A stretch of DNA of 64,000 bases. It comes from Glycomyces sambucus. GTDB taxonomy: Bacteria > Actinomycetota > Actinomycetes > Mycobacteriales > Micromonosporaceae. The translations under genes and the position numbers were made by a program. Within the stretch, counting starts at the first letter, position 1; each line of letters starts with the position of its first letter. Shown here one piece after another: positions 7,837 through 19,733 of the stretch. Where the stretch lies: positions 1 through 64,000 of the forward strand of contig NZ_FNGF01000007.1 in the NCBI RefSeq assembly GCF_900102815.1. Direction: 5' to 3'. The notes beneath the pieces were generated by a model, which saw nothing but the letters and a program-made list of their open reading frames with translations, had not been told where the DNA came from and did no database searches.

Positions 7837-10320
7837 TCACTTCCCTTGGGACGAGCGGATGACGGGCGTGCCGAGCAGGACCGGGCGCGAGCGCTCGGCG
7901 GACCCGGCCGGGAACTTCTGGCCGCGGACCTCTTCGAACTCGATCGAGGGGTCCGGGGTGTCGGGGGCGTTGACGAAGGAGACGAACCGCTGGAGCTTCT
8001 CGGGGTCGTCGATGACGCCCTTCCACTCGTCGGCGTAGGTCGCGACGTGCTTGGCCATCATGGCGTCGAGGTCCGCGCAGATGCCGAGCCGGTCGTCGAC
8101 GATGACGCCGCGCAGGTAGTCGAGGCCGCCGTCGAGGCCCTCGACCCACTTGGAGGTGCGCTGGAGGCGGTCGGCGGTGGAGATGTAGAACATGAGGAAC
8201 CGGTCGATGGTGCGCACCAGGGTCGCGGAGTCCACGTCGGACAGGAGCAGGTCGGCGTGGCGGGGCGTGAAGCCGCCGTTGCCGCCGACGTACAGGTTCC
8301 AGCCGTGCTCGGTGGCGATGACCCCGAAGTCCTTGCTGCGGGCCTCGGCACATTCGCGCGCGCACCCGGAGACGGCGGACTTGAGCTTGTGGGGGCTGCG
8401 CAGGCCCCGGTAGCGCAGTTCGAGGTCGATCGCCATCTTGACCGAGTCCTGGACGCCGTAGCGGCACCAGTCGGTGCCGACGCAGGACTTGACGGTGCGC
8501 AGGGCCTTCCCGTAGGCGTGGCCGGACTCGAAGCCGGCGTCCACGAGCCGGCGCCAGATCTTCGGCAGGTCCTCGACGCGGGCGCCGAACATGTCGATGC
8601 GCTGGCCGCCGGTGATCTTGGTGTACAGGTCGAAGTCCTTGGCGACCTGGCCGATGACGATGAGCCTGTCGGGGGTGATCTCGCCGCCGGGGATGCGCGG
8701 GACGACCGAGTAGGTGCCGTTGCGCTGCATGTTGGCGAGGAAGTGGTCGTTGGTGTCCTGGAGCGCGGCCTGCTCGCCGTCGAGGATGTGGCCGTTGGAC
8801 AGCGACGCGAGGATCGAGGCGACGGCGGGCTTGCACAGGTCGCAGCCGGAGCCGGTGCCGTGGCGGGCGATGAGCTCGGAGAACGTGGTGATGCCGGTGA
8901 CCTTGACGGTGTCGAACAGCTCGGCCCGGGACTGGGTGAAGTGCTCGCACACGGCCTTGGAGACCTCCACGCCGCCTTCGGAGAGGAGCTGCTTGAGCAT
9001 GGGGACGCAGGAGCCGCAGGAGGTGCCGGCCCTGGTGCAGGACTTGAGCTCGGCGACGTCGTGGCAGCCTTCGTGGATGGCGCCCATGATCTCGCCCTTG
9101 GTGACGGCGTTGCAGGAGCAGACCTGCGCGCCGTCGGGGAGCCCCCCTTCGACCTCGCCGCCGCCGAGGAGGTCGGCGAGCTTGCCGGGGACCTTGCCGC
9201 CGACGCTGGCGCGCAGGAGCGGGTAGGGCTCGGCGTCGCCGACGAGCATCCCGCCGAGCAGGGTGGTGGCGTCGTCGGAGAGGACGAGCTTCGCGTAGGT
9301 GCCGTTCGCGGGGTCGAGGTAGGTGGTGGCGAGGGGGCCGTCGAAGGCGCCGAACTGGGCGACGTCGACGCCGAGGAGCTTGAGCTTGGTCGACATGTCG
9401 GCGCCCGGGAACGTCGCCTCGCCGCCGGCGAGCCGGTCGGCGACGACCTCGGCCATCGCGTAGCCGGGGGCGACGAGCCCGTAGCAGACGCCCTCCACGG
9501 CGGCGACCTCGCCGATCGCGTACACGTCGGGATCCGAAGTGGCGCAGGAGAGGTCGGTGAGGATGCCGCCGCGCTCGCCGACCGCGATCCCGCAGTCGCG
9601 GGCGAGCTGGTCGCGGGGGCGCACGCCCGCGGCGAAGACGATGAGGTCGGTGTCGTAGGCGACCCCGTCCTTGTTCGTGTCCATGCGCAAGCGCCCGTCG
9701 ACCGCGTCGATGCGGGTGCCGCCGGTGCCGCAGTCGACGCCGATCCCGAGGGATTCGATGTGCTGCTTGAGGACCCCGCCGCCGGCCTCGTCGAGCTGGC
9801 GGGCCATGAGCCACGGCGCGAACTCGACGATCTGCGTCTCCAGGCCGAGGAGCTTGAGGGCGTTGGCGGCTTCGAGGCCCAGGAGGCCGCCGCCGATGAC
9901 GGTGCCGTGGCGCCGTCCCGCGGCGCGGGCCTTGATGGCCTCCAGGTCCTCGATGGTGCGGTACACGAACACGCCGGGGAGGTCCCTGCCCTCGACCGGG
10001 GGCACGAACGCGTAGGAGCCGGTGGCGAACACGAGCTTGTCGTACGGGTACTCGCCCGTCGCGGAGCGGACCACCTTGGCCTCGCGGTCGACCGCGGTGG
10101 CGGGCTCGCCGAGGCGGACCTCGACGCCGGGGAGGTCCGAGGCGAGCGACAGGTCCTCGGCGCTGGCGCCGTCGAAGAACGCCGAGAGGCGGACCCGGTC
10201 GTAGGCGGGCCGGGGCTCCTCGCACAGGACGGTGACCTCCCAAGAGGGGTCGCGCTGGGCGACGGCCTCCAGGAAGCGGCGCCCGACCATGCCGTCGCCG
10301 ATGACTACGAGTTCGCTCAT
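7837..10320 (-). CDS. nirB: Nitrite reductase (NADH) large subunit
   Basis: The 827-residue product shows the standard order of NirB. An NADH/FAD oxidoreductase domain comes first (VVIGDGMVG near the start, TVIGGGLLGLEAA near residue 145). A BFD-type [2Fe-2S] domain follows (CSCNAVTKGEI... SCGSC), then a second CxxC segment (GSGCDLC). Next is a nitrite/sulfite reductase half-domain, and last the siroheme/[4Fe-4S] site with WCRYG and SGCARECAEA. It catalyses six-electron reduction of nitrite to ammonium in the cytoplasm. Its start overlaps the upstream oxidoreductase by four bases (ATGA), so these genes form one operon, probably controlled by GlnR. Confidence 0.96.
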   Translation of the reverse strand: MSELVVIGDGMVGRRFLEAVAQRDPSWEVTVLCEEPRPAYDRVRLSAFFDGASAEDLSLASDLPGVEVRLGEPATAVDREAKVVRSATGEYPYDKLVFATGSYAFVPPVEGRDLPGVFVYRTIEDLEAIKARAAGRRHGTVIGGGLLGLEAANALKLLGLETQIVEFAPWLMARQLDEAGGGVLKQHIESLGIGVDCGTGGTRIDAVDGRLRMDTNKDGVAYDTDLIVFAAGVRPRDQLARDCGIAVGERGGILTDLSCATSDPDVYAIGEVAAVEGVCYGLVAPGYAMAEVVADRLAGGEATFPGADMSTKLKLLGVDVAQFGAFDGPLATTYLDPANGTYAKLVLSDDATTLLGGMLVGDAEPYPLLRASVGGKVPGKLADLLGGGEVEGGLPDGAQVCSCNAVTKGEIMGAIHEGCHDVAELKSCTRAGTSCGSCVPMLKQLLSEGGVEVSKAVCEHFTQSRAELFDTVKVTGITTFSELIARHGTGSGCDLCKPAVASILASLSNGHILDGEQAALQDTNDHFLANMQRNGTYSVVPRIPGGEITPDRLIVIGQVAKDFDLYTKITGGQRIDMFGARVEDLPKIWRRLVDAGFESGHAYGKALRTVKSCVGTDWCRYGVQDSVKMAIDLELRYRGLRSPHKLKSAVSGCARECAEARSKDFGVIATEHGWNLYVGGNGGFTPRHADLLLSDVDSATLVRTIDRFLMFYISTADRLQRTSKWVEGLDGGLDYLRGVIVDDRLGICADLDAMMAKHVATYADEWKGVIDDPEKLQRFVSFVNAPDTPDPSIEFEEVRGQKFPAGSAERSRPVLLGTPVIRSSQGK

Positions 10321-11738
10321 GCTGACACCTCATCGAGTTGTGCCGCGGCCCGGCCGAGGCCGTCCGCGGTGCCGTTCAGCCACTTGCAGAGTCCGGCGAC
10401 GTCCTCGGAGCAGGTCCCGCAGCCGGTGGTGGCCTGGGTGGCGTCGGACAGGGCTTGGGGAGTGCGCGCGCCCGCGAAGAACGCGTCGCCGAGCTCCCGC
10501 TTGGTGACGTTGTTGCAGCGGCAGACCACGACCTCGTCGGGCATGGACGCCGGCGTCGCGGGGGCCACCGAGACCGATTCGCCCGGGCGGCCCATGAGGA
10601 GGGTGCGGCGGTCGTGCGGCACCGGGTCGCCGGTGTCGAACAGCTGGACCACCCGGCCCACCATGGGGTTGTCGCCGAGCATGACCGCGCCCGCGAGGCG
10701 GCCCTCGGCGTCGATCACCAGCCGCGCGTACGTGCCGCGGGCGGGGTCGGCGAAGGAGACGACCTCGTCGCCCTCGACCCGGCCCATCGCGGCGAGCTCG
10801 ATGCCGGACGCCTTGAGGCGGGTGACGAGCCGCGAGCCCTCGTAGGCGGCGTCGGGGTTGACCCCTGAGAGCCGGTCGACGACGACGTCCGCCTGCTCCC
10901 AGGCGGGCCCGACGAGCCCGTAGGGGATCCCGCGGTGCTCGGCGCAGTCGCCGACGGCGTACACGTCCGGGTGCGAGGTGCGGCAGTCGTCGTCGATGAC
11001 GACCCCGCGCCCGCACTCGATCCCCATGGCGCGCGCCAGGTCCGTGTTCGGGCGGATGCCGCACGAGACGACCAGGAGCTGCCCGGTGACGGTGCGCCCG
11101 TCGGCGAGGACGAGCGTGAGCCCGTCGTCCCCGTGGAGGACCCGGGTGGTCTGCGCGTCGACCACCGACTCGACGCCGACCTCGGCGTAGGCGTCGGCGA
11201 GGACGCGCGCGCCGAGCGGGTCGAGCTGGCGGTCCATGAGGTGGCCGGCGGCGTGGACCACGGTGACGTCCATGCCGCGCTTGGCGAGTCCGCGGGCGGA
11301 CTCCAGGCCGAGCAGGCCCCCGCCGAGGACGATCGCGGAGGCGCGGTTCGCGGCCTCGCCGAGGATCGCGCGGGCGTCCTCGATGGTCCGCAGGACGTAG
11401 GCGCCGGTGGGGAGCGGATCGAGGCCGGGGATGGGCGGGACGAACGCCTCCGCGCCGGTGGCGAGCACCAGCTTGTCGAAGGCGGTGCCGCCCACGGTCT
11501 TCGCGTCGAGGTCGACCGACTCGACGGCCTCGCCCAGGCGCAGCTCGACGTGGTCGGGCGGGACCGGCAGGGCGATCTCGGCCTCGGTCTGCTTGCCCGC
11601 GATCATGCTCGACAGCAGGATGCGGTTGTACGCGGCCTCGGACTCGGCGCCGAACACGGTGACGTCGACGCCGCGGCGCCCGAGCTCGCGGGCGATGCGG
11701 GCCCCGGCCATGCCGTAGCCGACGATGGCGACCTTCAC
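10317..11738 (-). CDS. FAD-dependent oxidoreductase with [2Fe-2S] domain (second NirB-like electron-transfer subunit)
   Basis: The 473-residue protein resembles the N-terminal half of NirB. It has an FAD-binding start (VAIVGYGMAGARIA), an NAD(P) Rossmann motif (IVLGGGLLGLESA), a second FAD signature (DVYAVGDCAEH) and a C-terminal BFD-type [2Fe-2S] domain (CRCNNVTKREL... TGCGTC). It lacks the siroheme domain, so it is probably an electron-transfer partner of the nitrite or nitrate reductase, as found next to nirB in streptomycetes. It is the first gene of the operon, with a GlnR-like box about 130 bases upstream. Confidence 0.88.
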   Translation of the reverse strand: MKVAIVGYGMAGARIARELGRRGVDVTVFGAESEAAYNRILLSSMIAGKQTEAEIALPVPPDHVELRLGEAVESVDLDAKTVGGTAFDKLVLATGAEAFVPPIPGLDPLPTGAYVLRTIEDARAILGEAANRASAIVLGGGLLGLESARGLAKRGMDVTVVHAAGHLMDRQLDPLGARVLADAYAEVGVESVVDAQTTRVLHGDDGLTLVLADGRTVTGQLLVVSCGIRPNTDLARAMGIECGRGVVIDDDCRTSHPDVYAVGDCAEHRGIPYGLVGPAWEQADVVVDRLSGVNPDAAYEGSRLVTRLKASGIELAAMGRVEGDEVVSFADPARGTYARLVIDAEGRLAGAVMLGDNPMVGRVVQLFDTGDPVPHDRRTLLMGRPGESVSVAPATPASMPDEVVVCRCNNVTKRELGDAFFAGARTPQALSDATQATTGCGTCSEDVAGLCKWLNGTADGLGRAAAQLDEVSA

Positions 11739-11853
11739 GCGCTGGACCTCCAGGGTGCTGGGCTGACTGCGGACGCGGCTCCGGGGGTGCTTCCGCGCTC
11801 CCGGCGCCGCGCCGTCGGAGCGACGGCGCTGTCAGCCCCCGACTGGCGTCTAG

Positions 11854-14930
<3,077 letters not shown>

Positions 14931-14995
14931 AATCTTCTGCGTTGTTCATCACGATTCATACTCTTTATTCTGCTTTACGAAGTCTGGTGAGATCA

Positions 14996-15790
14996 ATGGC
15001 CATCTGGCTCCAGGGACTCCTGTTCACCCTTACGGTCGTAGCGGCGGCGTGCGTCGTCATCGCGCTGCTCCAGCGGTTCGCCCCGCCGACCGACCGCGCC
15101 CACAACAACGAGCTCGGGACGACGATCTTCGAGCTCCTCACCGTCCTGTACGCGATCGTCCTCGCGTTCGTCCTCATCACCGCGTGGGAGAACAAGGAGG
15201 AGGCGGGGCAGGTGACCTACCGGGAGGCGAACGAGCTCGTCGACGTCTACTGGGCCGCCGCCGCGCTCGAACCCGACCAGCGCGACGAGGTGCGGGAGGC
15301 GGTGCGGGCCTACACCGACGAGGTCATCGAGGAGGAGTGGCCGGCGATGCGCGACCAGGAGCCGGTGTCCACCGAGGGGCTGATCCTGCTCGACGCGATG
15401 CGCGCGCCGGTGGCGGGGGCGCAGACCGACGACGACGTGGTGCAGGCGCGGCTGACGGCCGCGGAGGACGGGGTCCTGGCGATCACCGAGTACCGCACCG
15501 ACCGGCTGCTCCAGGCCCAGCGGGGCCTGAGCGCGGCGATGTGGACGGTGCTGGTGCCGGGCGCGATCCTGGTGTTCGCGGTGATGCTGACGCTGGGGAC
15601 GCCGACGCGGAAGTACCAGTACGTGCTGGTGGGGCTCATCTCGGGGATGGTGGCGCTCATGCTGTTCGCGACCTACCAGCTGGAGTACCCGTTCAGCCGG
15701 AGCGGGGCGACCGACCCGGTGGCGTACGAGACCGCGGTTGAGCGCTTCGACTACATAGACGCGAACTATGCGCACGATCAACTCTTTTGA
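14996..15790 (+). CDS. DUF4239-like (bestrophin-like) membrane protein
   Basis: The 264-residue protein has two N-terminal membrane helices (near 5-25 and 42-62). A long hydrophilic, mostly acidic helical segment follows, then two more helices (near 180-200 and 205-228). This is the layout of the DUF4239/bestrophin-like family, whose function is largely unknown. I use the ATG at 14996, with a weak GGTGAG upstream, rather than the earlier one at 14942. It lies between geosmin synthase and the encapsulin gene on the same strand, but the roughly 100-base gap and separate promoter suggest it is not part of that operon. Confidence 0.72.
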   Translation: MAIWLQGLLFTLTVVAAACVVIALLQRFAPPTDRAHNNELGTTIFELLTVLYAIVLAFVLITAWENKEEAGQVTYREANELVDVYWAAAALEPDQRDEVREAVRAYTDEVIEEEWPAMRDQEPVSTEGLILLDAMRAPVAGAQTDDDVVQARLTAAEDGVLAITEYRTDRLLQAQRGLSAAMWTVLVPGAILVFAVMLTLGTPTRKYQYVLVGLISGMVALMLFATYQLEYPFSRSGATDPVAYETAVERFDYIDANYAHDQLF

Positions 15791-15823
15791 GTGATTTATT
15801 GGAGTTTCGGCCCCAACAGGCAA

Positions 15824-15829
15824 TATGAT
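15824..15829 (+). promoter_or_regulatory. Candidate -10 element for the encapsulin operon
   Basis: TATGAT stands in the 97-base gap before the encapsulin gene, about 58 bases before its ATG. The -35 region is poor (GGAGTT at 17-base spacing). An alternative TTGACC lies at 15842-15847. Confidence 0.35.
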
Positions 15830-15887
15830 GCTAGTCGAGCCTTGACCGCCGCGAAGTGCGACCTCGTATCCAGAAGGACGTGTTCAC

Positions 15888-17303
15888 ATGACCGACGCCG
15901 TCGTCGTCCCCCAGCAGACCTCCAACGGACAGCACCCCCAGACCCCGACCAGCCTCAGCACCGCCGCCGCCCGCAACCTCGCCACCACCACCAAGTCCGC
16001 CCCCCAGATGCAGGAGATCACCTCCCGGTGGCTCCTCAAGGTGCTCCCGTGGGTGCAGACCCAGGGCGGGGCGTTCCGGGTCAACCGGCGCCTCACCCAC
16101 ACCGTCGGCGACGGCCGCGTCGAGTTCAGCACCGAGGGCGACGCCGTCCGCGTCATCCCCACCGAGCTCGGCGAGATCGCCCACCTGCGCGGCATCGACG
16201 ACGAGGAGGTCCTGGCCGCGCTCGCCGACCGCTTCGAGCAGCGCGAGATCGGCGCGGGCGAGCACCTGGCGCAGCAGGGGGCGCCGGTCGACGGCCTGCA
16301 CCTCGTCGCGCACGGCCGGGTCGAGCAGTTCGGGGAGGGCAAGTTCGGCGACCGGTTCTCCATGGGAGTCCTGGTCGACGGCGACCACTTCGGCGACGAG
16401 GTCCTCACCGAGGACGCCCCGGTGTGGGGCAACGACGTCATCGCCGCGACCCCGGTCACGGTCCTGACGCTCCCGGCCGCCGCGGTCGCCGAGCTCGTCG
16501 AGCGCATCCCCGCGCTCGGGTCGCACCTGGAGCGGTTCCGCGCGGGCCGCTCGGCGAAGACGAACAAGCACGGCGAGTCCGCGATCGACATCGCCGCGGG
16601 CCACACCGGCGAACCGCACCTGCCGACGACGTTCGTGGACTACGAGCTCGCCCCGCGCGAGTACGAGCTGTCGGTCGCCCAGACCGTGCTGCGCGTCCAC
16701 ACCCGCGTCGCCGACCTCTACAACCAGCCGATGAACCAGATGGAGCAGCAGCTCCGCCTCACCGTCGAGGCCCTCCGCGAGCAGCAGGAGGACCAGATGA
16801 TCAACAACCGGGAGTTCGGGCTCCTGCACAACGCCGCGCTCAACCAGCGCATCCCGACCCGCTCGGGCCCGCCGACGCCCGACGACCTCGACGAGCTCAT
16901 CTCCCGGCGCCGCGACACCCGCGTGATCCTCGCGCACCCGAAGGCCATCGCCGCCATCGGCCGCGAGCTGAACAAGCGGGGCCTGTACCCGCCGCTGGCG
17001 AGCTTCCAGGGCGGCGAGGCCGTCGCGTGGCGGGGCGTGCCGGTCCTGCCGTGCAACAAGATCCCGATCACCTCCGCCGGCACCACCTCGATCCTGGCGA
17101 TGCGCCTGGGCGAGGACAACCAGGGCGTCGTGGGCCTGCACCAGACCGGCCTGCCCGACGAGTACGAGCCCGGACTCTCGGTGCGCTTCATGGGCATCGA
17201 CGAGAAGGCCGTCATGTCGTACCTCGTCAGCGCCTACTTCTCGGTCGCGGTCCTCGTCCCCGACGCGCTCGGCATCCTCGAGCACGTCGAGATCGGACGC
17301 TAG
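15888..17303 (+). CDS. Family 2B encapsulin nanocompartment shell protein
   Basis: The 471-residue protein has the arrangement of family 2B encapsulins. An N-terminal arm (about 1-40) leads into the first part of the HK97-like capsid fold (41-92). A cyclic-nucleotide-binding-type domain is inserted at about 93-222, and the rest of the capsid fold fills about 240-471 ([29 protein letters not shown]..., [16 protein letters not shown], ending [20 protein letters not shown]). Such proteins assemble into icosahedral shells that enclose cargo enzymes; in actinomycetes 2B shells accompany terpene cyclases and prenyl transferases. The phosphate-binding cassette region ([19 protein letters not shown]) lacks the usual arginine, so nucleotide binding is uncertain. 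AAGGA lies 9 bases before the ATG. The likely cargo genes follow directly. Confidence 0.9.
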   Translation: MTDAVVVPQQTSNGQHPQTPTSLSTAAARNLATTTKSAPQMQEITSRWLLKVLPWVQTQGGAFRVNRRLTHTVGDGRVEFSTEGDAVRVIPTELGEIAHLRGIDDEEVLAALADRFEQREIGAGEHLAQQGAPVDGLHLVAHGRVEQFGEGKFGDRFSMGVLVDGDHFGDEVLTEDAPVWGNDVIAATPVTVLTLPAAAVAELVERIPALGSHLERFRAGRSAKTNKHGESAIDIAAGHTGEPHLPTTFVDYELAPREYELSVAQTVLRVHTRVADLYNQPMNQMEQQLRLTVEALREQQEDQMINNREFGLLHNAALNQRIPTRSGPPTPDDLDELISRRRDTRVILAHPKAIAAIGRELNKRGLYPPLASFQGGEAVAWRGVPVLPCNKIPITSAGTTSILAMRLGEDNQGVVGLHQTGLPDEYEPGLSVRFMGIDEKAVMSYLVSAYFSVAVLVPDALGILEHVEIGR

Positions 17304-17416
17304 CCCGCAGTTCGCACCGTCCGGGCGGCCGCGGACCGCACCCCCGCGGCCGCCCGGGCCCGACACCGGGGGTGCCCGAGCACCCCCGGGGACCCCATCG
17401 AGAGGGAGGCCCCCGC

Positions 17417-18430
17417 ATGACCGTCCTGACCGACCAGTACGCCGCCGAGCGCGCGGCGATCGACGCCGGGCTCCGCGCGGCCGCGGCCCGGCTCCCCGCC
17501 CCCGCCGCCCGGATCACCGCCTATCACTACGGGTGGACCGACGAGGCCGGAGCGGCGGTCGACGCCAACTCCGGCAAGGCGCTGCGGCCGCTCCTGACGC
17601 TCCTCGCCGCCACGGCCGTCTCGGGCGACTGGCGCGACGCCGTCCCGGCCGCCGTCGCGGTGGAGATGGTCCACAACTTCTCCCTCATCCACGACGACAT
17701 CATCGACCGCGACCACCTGCGCCGGCACCGGCCGACCGCGTGGAAGGCCTTCGGCGTCAACGACGCGATCCTCGTCGGCGACGCGCTCCACGCGCTCGCC
17801 TTCGAGTGCCTGGCCGAGGCCGGCGGCGAGCGCGCCGCGGCCGGGGCGGGGCTGCTCGCGCAGACCGTGCGGGCCCTCATCGAGGGCCAGCTCGCCGACA
17901 CCCGGTTCGAGGACCGCGACCAGGTCGACCTCGCCGAGTGCGTGGCGATGAGCGAGGCGAAGACCGCCTCGCTCATGGGCTGCGCCACCGCGCTCGGGGC
18001 GCTGTTCGGCGGCGGGACCCCCGAGCAGGTGGAGGCGCTGCGGGACTTCGGGTTCCGGCTCGGGTTGGCGTTCCAGCACGTCGACGACCTGCTCGGGATC
18101 TGGGGCGACCCGGCCGTCACCGGCAAGGCCGTCTACTCCGACCTGCGCAACCGCAAGAAGTCGCTGCCGGTGACCGCCGCGCTCGGCTCGGGGCACGCCG
18201 ACGCCTTGGAGCTGGCCCGGATCTACCGCGCGGACGGCCCCCTCGACGACCAGGGCCTGCGCCGCGCCGCCGACCTCGTGGAGTCCTGCGGGGGCCGCAC
18301 GGCGAGCCAGCGCGCGGCCGAGTCGCTGACCGCGGCGGCCGCGAGGGGCCTCGCGGGCCGGCGGCTGCGCGACGAGGGCGTGGAGGCGCTCGCGAGCCTG
18401 GCGGCGAGCACCGTCGGCAGGGCCAGTTAA
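17417..18430 (+). CDS. Polyprenyl diphosphate synthase, probable encapsulin cargo
   Basis: The 337-residue enzyme is a trans-prenyl diphosphate synthase, condensing isopentenyl diphosphate with an allylic diphosphate. The first aspartate-rich motif is DDIID at 93-97. The second is DDLLGIWGD near 223-231, a form common in actinobacterial enzymes. The residue five places before the first motif is Phe, and the motif has no two-residue insertion. By the usual rule this suggests a short-chain product, about geranylgeranyl diphosphate. The gene lies 113 bases after the encapsulin and overlaps ispH (TAATG). It has no long disordered N-terminal cargo tag; the first 30 residues are Ala-rich and probably helical. 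Confidence 0.9.
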   Translation: MTVLTDQYAAERAAIDAGLRAAAARLPAPAARITAYHYGWTDEAGAAVDANSGKALRPLLTLLAATAVSGDWRDAVPAAVAVEMVHNFSLIHDDIIDRDHLRRHRPTAWKAFGVNDAILVGDALHALAFECLAEAGGERAAAGAGLLAQTVRALIEGQLADTRFEDRDQVDLAECVAMSEAKTASLMGCATALGALFGGGTPEQVEALRDFGFRLGLAFQHVDDLLGIWGDPAVTGKAVYSDLRNRKKSLPVTAALGSGHADALELARIYRADGPLDDQGLRRAADLVESCGGRTASQRAAESLTAAAARGLAGRRLRDEGVEALASLAASTVGRAS

Positions 18431-19386
18431 TGGGCTCCGGTCCCGCCGTACCGAGGATGCGCCGGGTCCTGCTGCCCGCGCCGCGGTCGTTCTGCGCGGG
18501 CGTGGAGCGGGCGATCGAGATCGTCGAGCGACTGCTGGAGCGGCACGGCCCGCCGGTGTACGTGCGCAACCAGATCGTCCACAACGCGCATGTGGTGGCG
18601 GACCTGGAGGCGCGGGGCGCGGTGTTCGTCTCGGAGCTGGACGAGGTGCCCGAGCACGCGCTGGTGGTGTTCAGCGCGCACGGGGTCGCTCCGGCGGTGG
18701 AGGCGGAGGCGGCGCGGCGCGGGCTGGACGCGGTCGACGCGACGTGCCCGCTGGTCGCGAAGGTGCACGCGGAGGCGCGGCGCGCGGCCGACTCCGGGGA
18801 CACGGTGCTGCTCATCGGGCACGAGGGGCACGAGGAGGTCGTCGGGACGATGGGGGTGGCCCCGGGCCGGACGCTCCTGGTGCCGAGCGCGGCCGAGGCG
18901 GCGGCGCTGCGGGTGGAGGACGAGGAGCGGGTCACGTACCTGAGCCAGACCACCCTGTCGGTGTCCGAAGTGGAGGAGATCGCGGCGGCGCTGCGCTCGC
19001 GGTTCCCGCGCATCAGAGGGCAAGGGGCCGAGGACATCTGCTACGCCACGAGCAACCGCCAGGCCGCGGTGGCCGCGGTGGTGGCGGAGGCGGACCTGGT
19101 GCTGGTGGTCGGGTCGGCGAACTCGTCGAACTCGAACCGCCTGGTGGAGCTGGCGGTCGCGAGCGGCACCGCGGCGCACCTGGTCGAGGACGCGGCCGCG
19201 GTGGACCCGTCCTGGCTGGAGGGCGCCGCGGTGGTCGCCGTGACGGCGGGCGCCTCGGCGCCGCCGCGCCTGGTGGACGAAGTGGTCGCGGTGATCGCCG
19301 CGGCCGGCCCGATCGAGGTGGTCGAACGCCCGGTGGCCGAGGAGACCCAGGAGTTCCTGCTCCCCCAGCGGCTCAGAGGAGCGTGA
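18430..19386 (+). CDS. ispH: 4-hydroxy-3-methylbut-2-enyl diphosphate reductase
   Basis: The 318-residue protein is IspH, the last enzyme of the MEP pathway, giving isopentenyl and dimethylallyl diphosphate. All three [4Fe-4S] cysteines are present, in SFCAGVERAI, DATCPLVAKVH and DICYATSNRQ. The active-site HEGHEE and the substrate-binding SSNSNRL are also there. The ATG overlaps the prenyl synthase stop as TAATG, so the two are translationally coupled. Its substrate-supply role next to a prenyl synthase and encapsulin suggests a dedicated precursor branch. A second, housekeeping ispH elsewhere in the genome would be expected if so. Confidence 0.95.
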   Translation: MGSGPAVPRMRRVLLPAPRSFCAGVERAIEIVERLLERHGPPVYVRNQIVHNAHVVADLEARGAVFVSELDEVPEHALVVFSAHGVAPAVEAEAARRGLDAVDATCPLVAKVHAEARRAADSGDTVLLIGHEGHEEVVGTMGVAPGRTLLVPSAAEAAALRVEDEERVTYLSQTTLSVSEVEEIAAALRSRFPRIRGQGAEDICYATSNRQAAVAAVVAEADLVLVVGSANSSNSNRLVELAVASGTAAHLVEDAAAVDPSWLEGAAVVAVTAGASAPPRLVDEVVAVIAAAGPIEVVERPVAEETQEFLLPQRLRGA

Positions 19387-19445
19387 CCTCACGACGGCCG
19401 TGCCTGCGAACGAGATGAGGCCCGCCCGAGAACGGACACGAGGTC

Positions 19446-19472
19446 GCCCGGCCGCGCGATGCGCGGCCGGGC
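19446..19472 (+). terminator. Hairpin terminator after ispH
   Basis: A perfect 12-bp GC-rich stem (GCCCGGCCGCGC with its complement) encloses a 3-base loop 60 bases after the ispH stop. It has no T-run, as is common in high-GC actinomycetes. Confidence 0.65.
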
Positions 19473-19505
19473 ACTCTGGTTCCCCTTGCGGGTCTTGGGT
19501 ACGGG

Positions 19506-19575
19506 CGCGGTCGAAGGTGAAGCTCGATCACGGCGCTCGGCGCGGTCGAAGGTGAAGCTCGATCACGGCGCTCGG
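19506..19575. repeat. Tandem duplication, two copies of 35 bases
   Basis: Two perfect adjacent copies of a 35-base unit beginning CGCGGTCGAAGG lie in the gap between ispH and the secreted hydrolase, with the first five bases of a third copy. The whole gap, 19387-19733, holds the terminator, this repeat and no convincing gene. Confidence 0.85.
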
Positions 19576-19733
19576 CGCGGCCCGTGCTCCAGGCACTCCC
19601 CTTCGGGATCGGCCCCGGGCCGCTTGCGGCACGGCCGGCGATGCGCACCCGTTCAGGGCGGGTTCACCGGCCGCTCGCGGCCCCGCCGGAGGCGGCGCGC
19701 CCCCGATGCGCTCGCGCCGCAACTCTTCCTGCC

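Noticed and set aside
6326-10333. One giant protein spanning nirB to the uroporphyrinogen synthase fusion
   Set aside because: Only its C-terminal 382 codons are the real synthase gene; the rest is a shadow of nirB and nirD.
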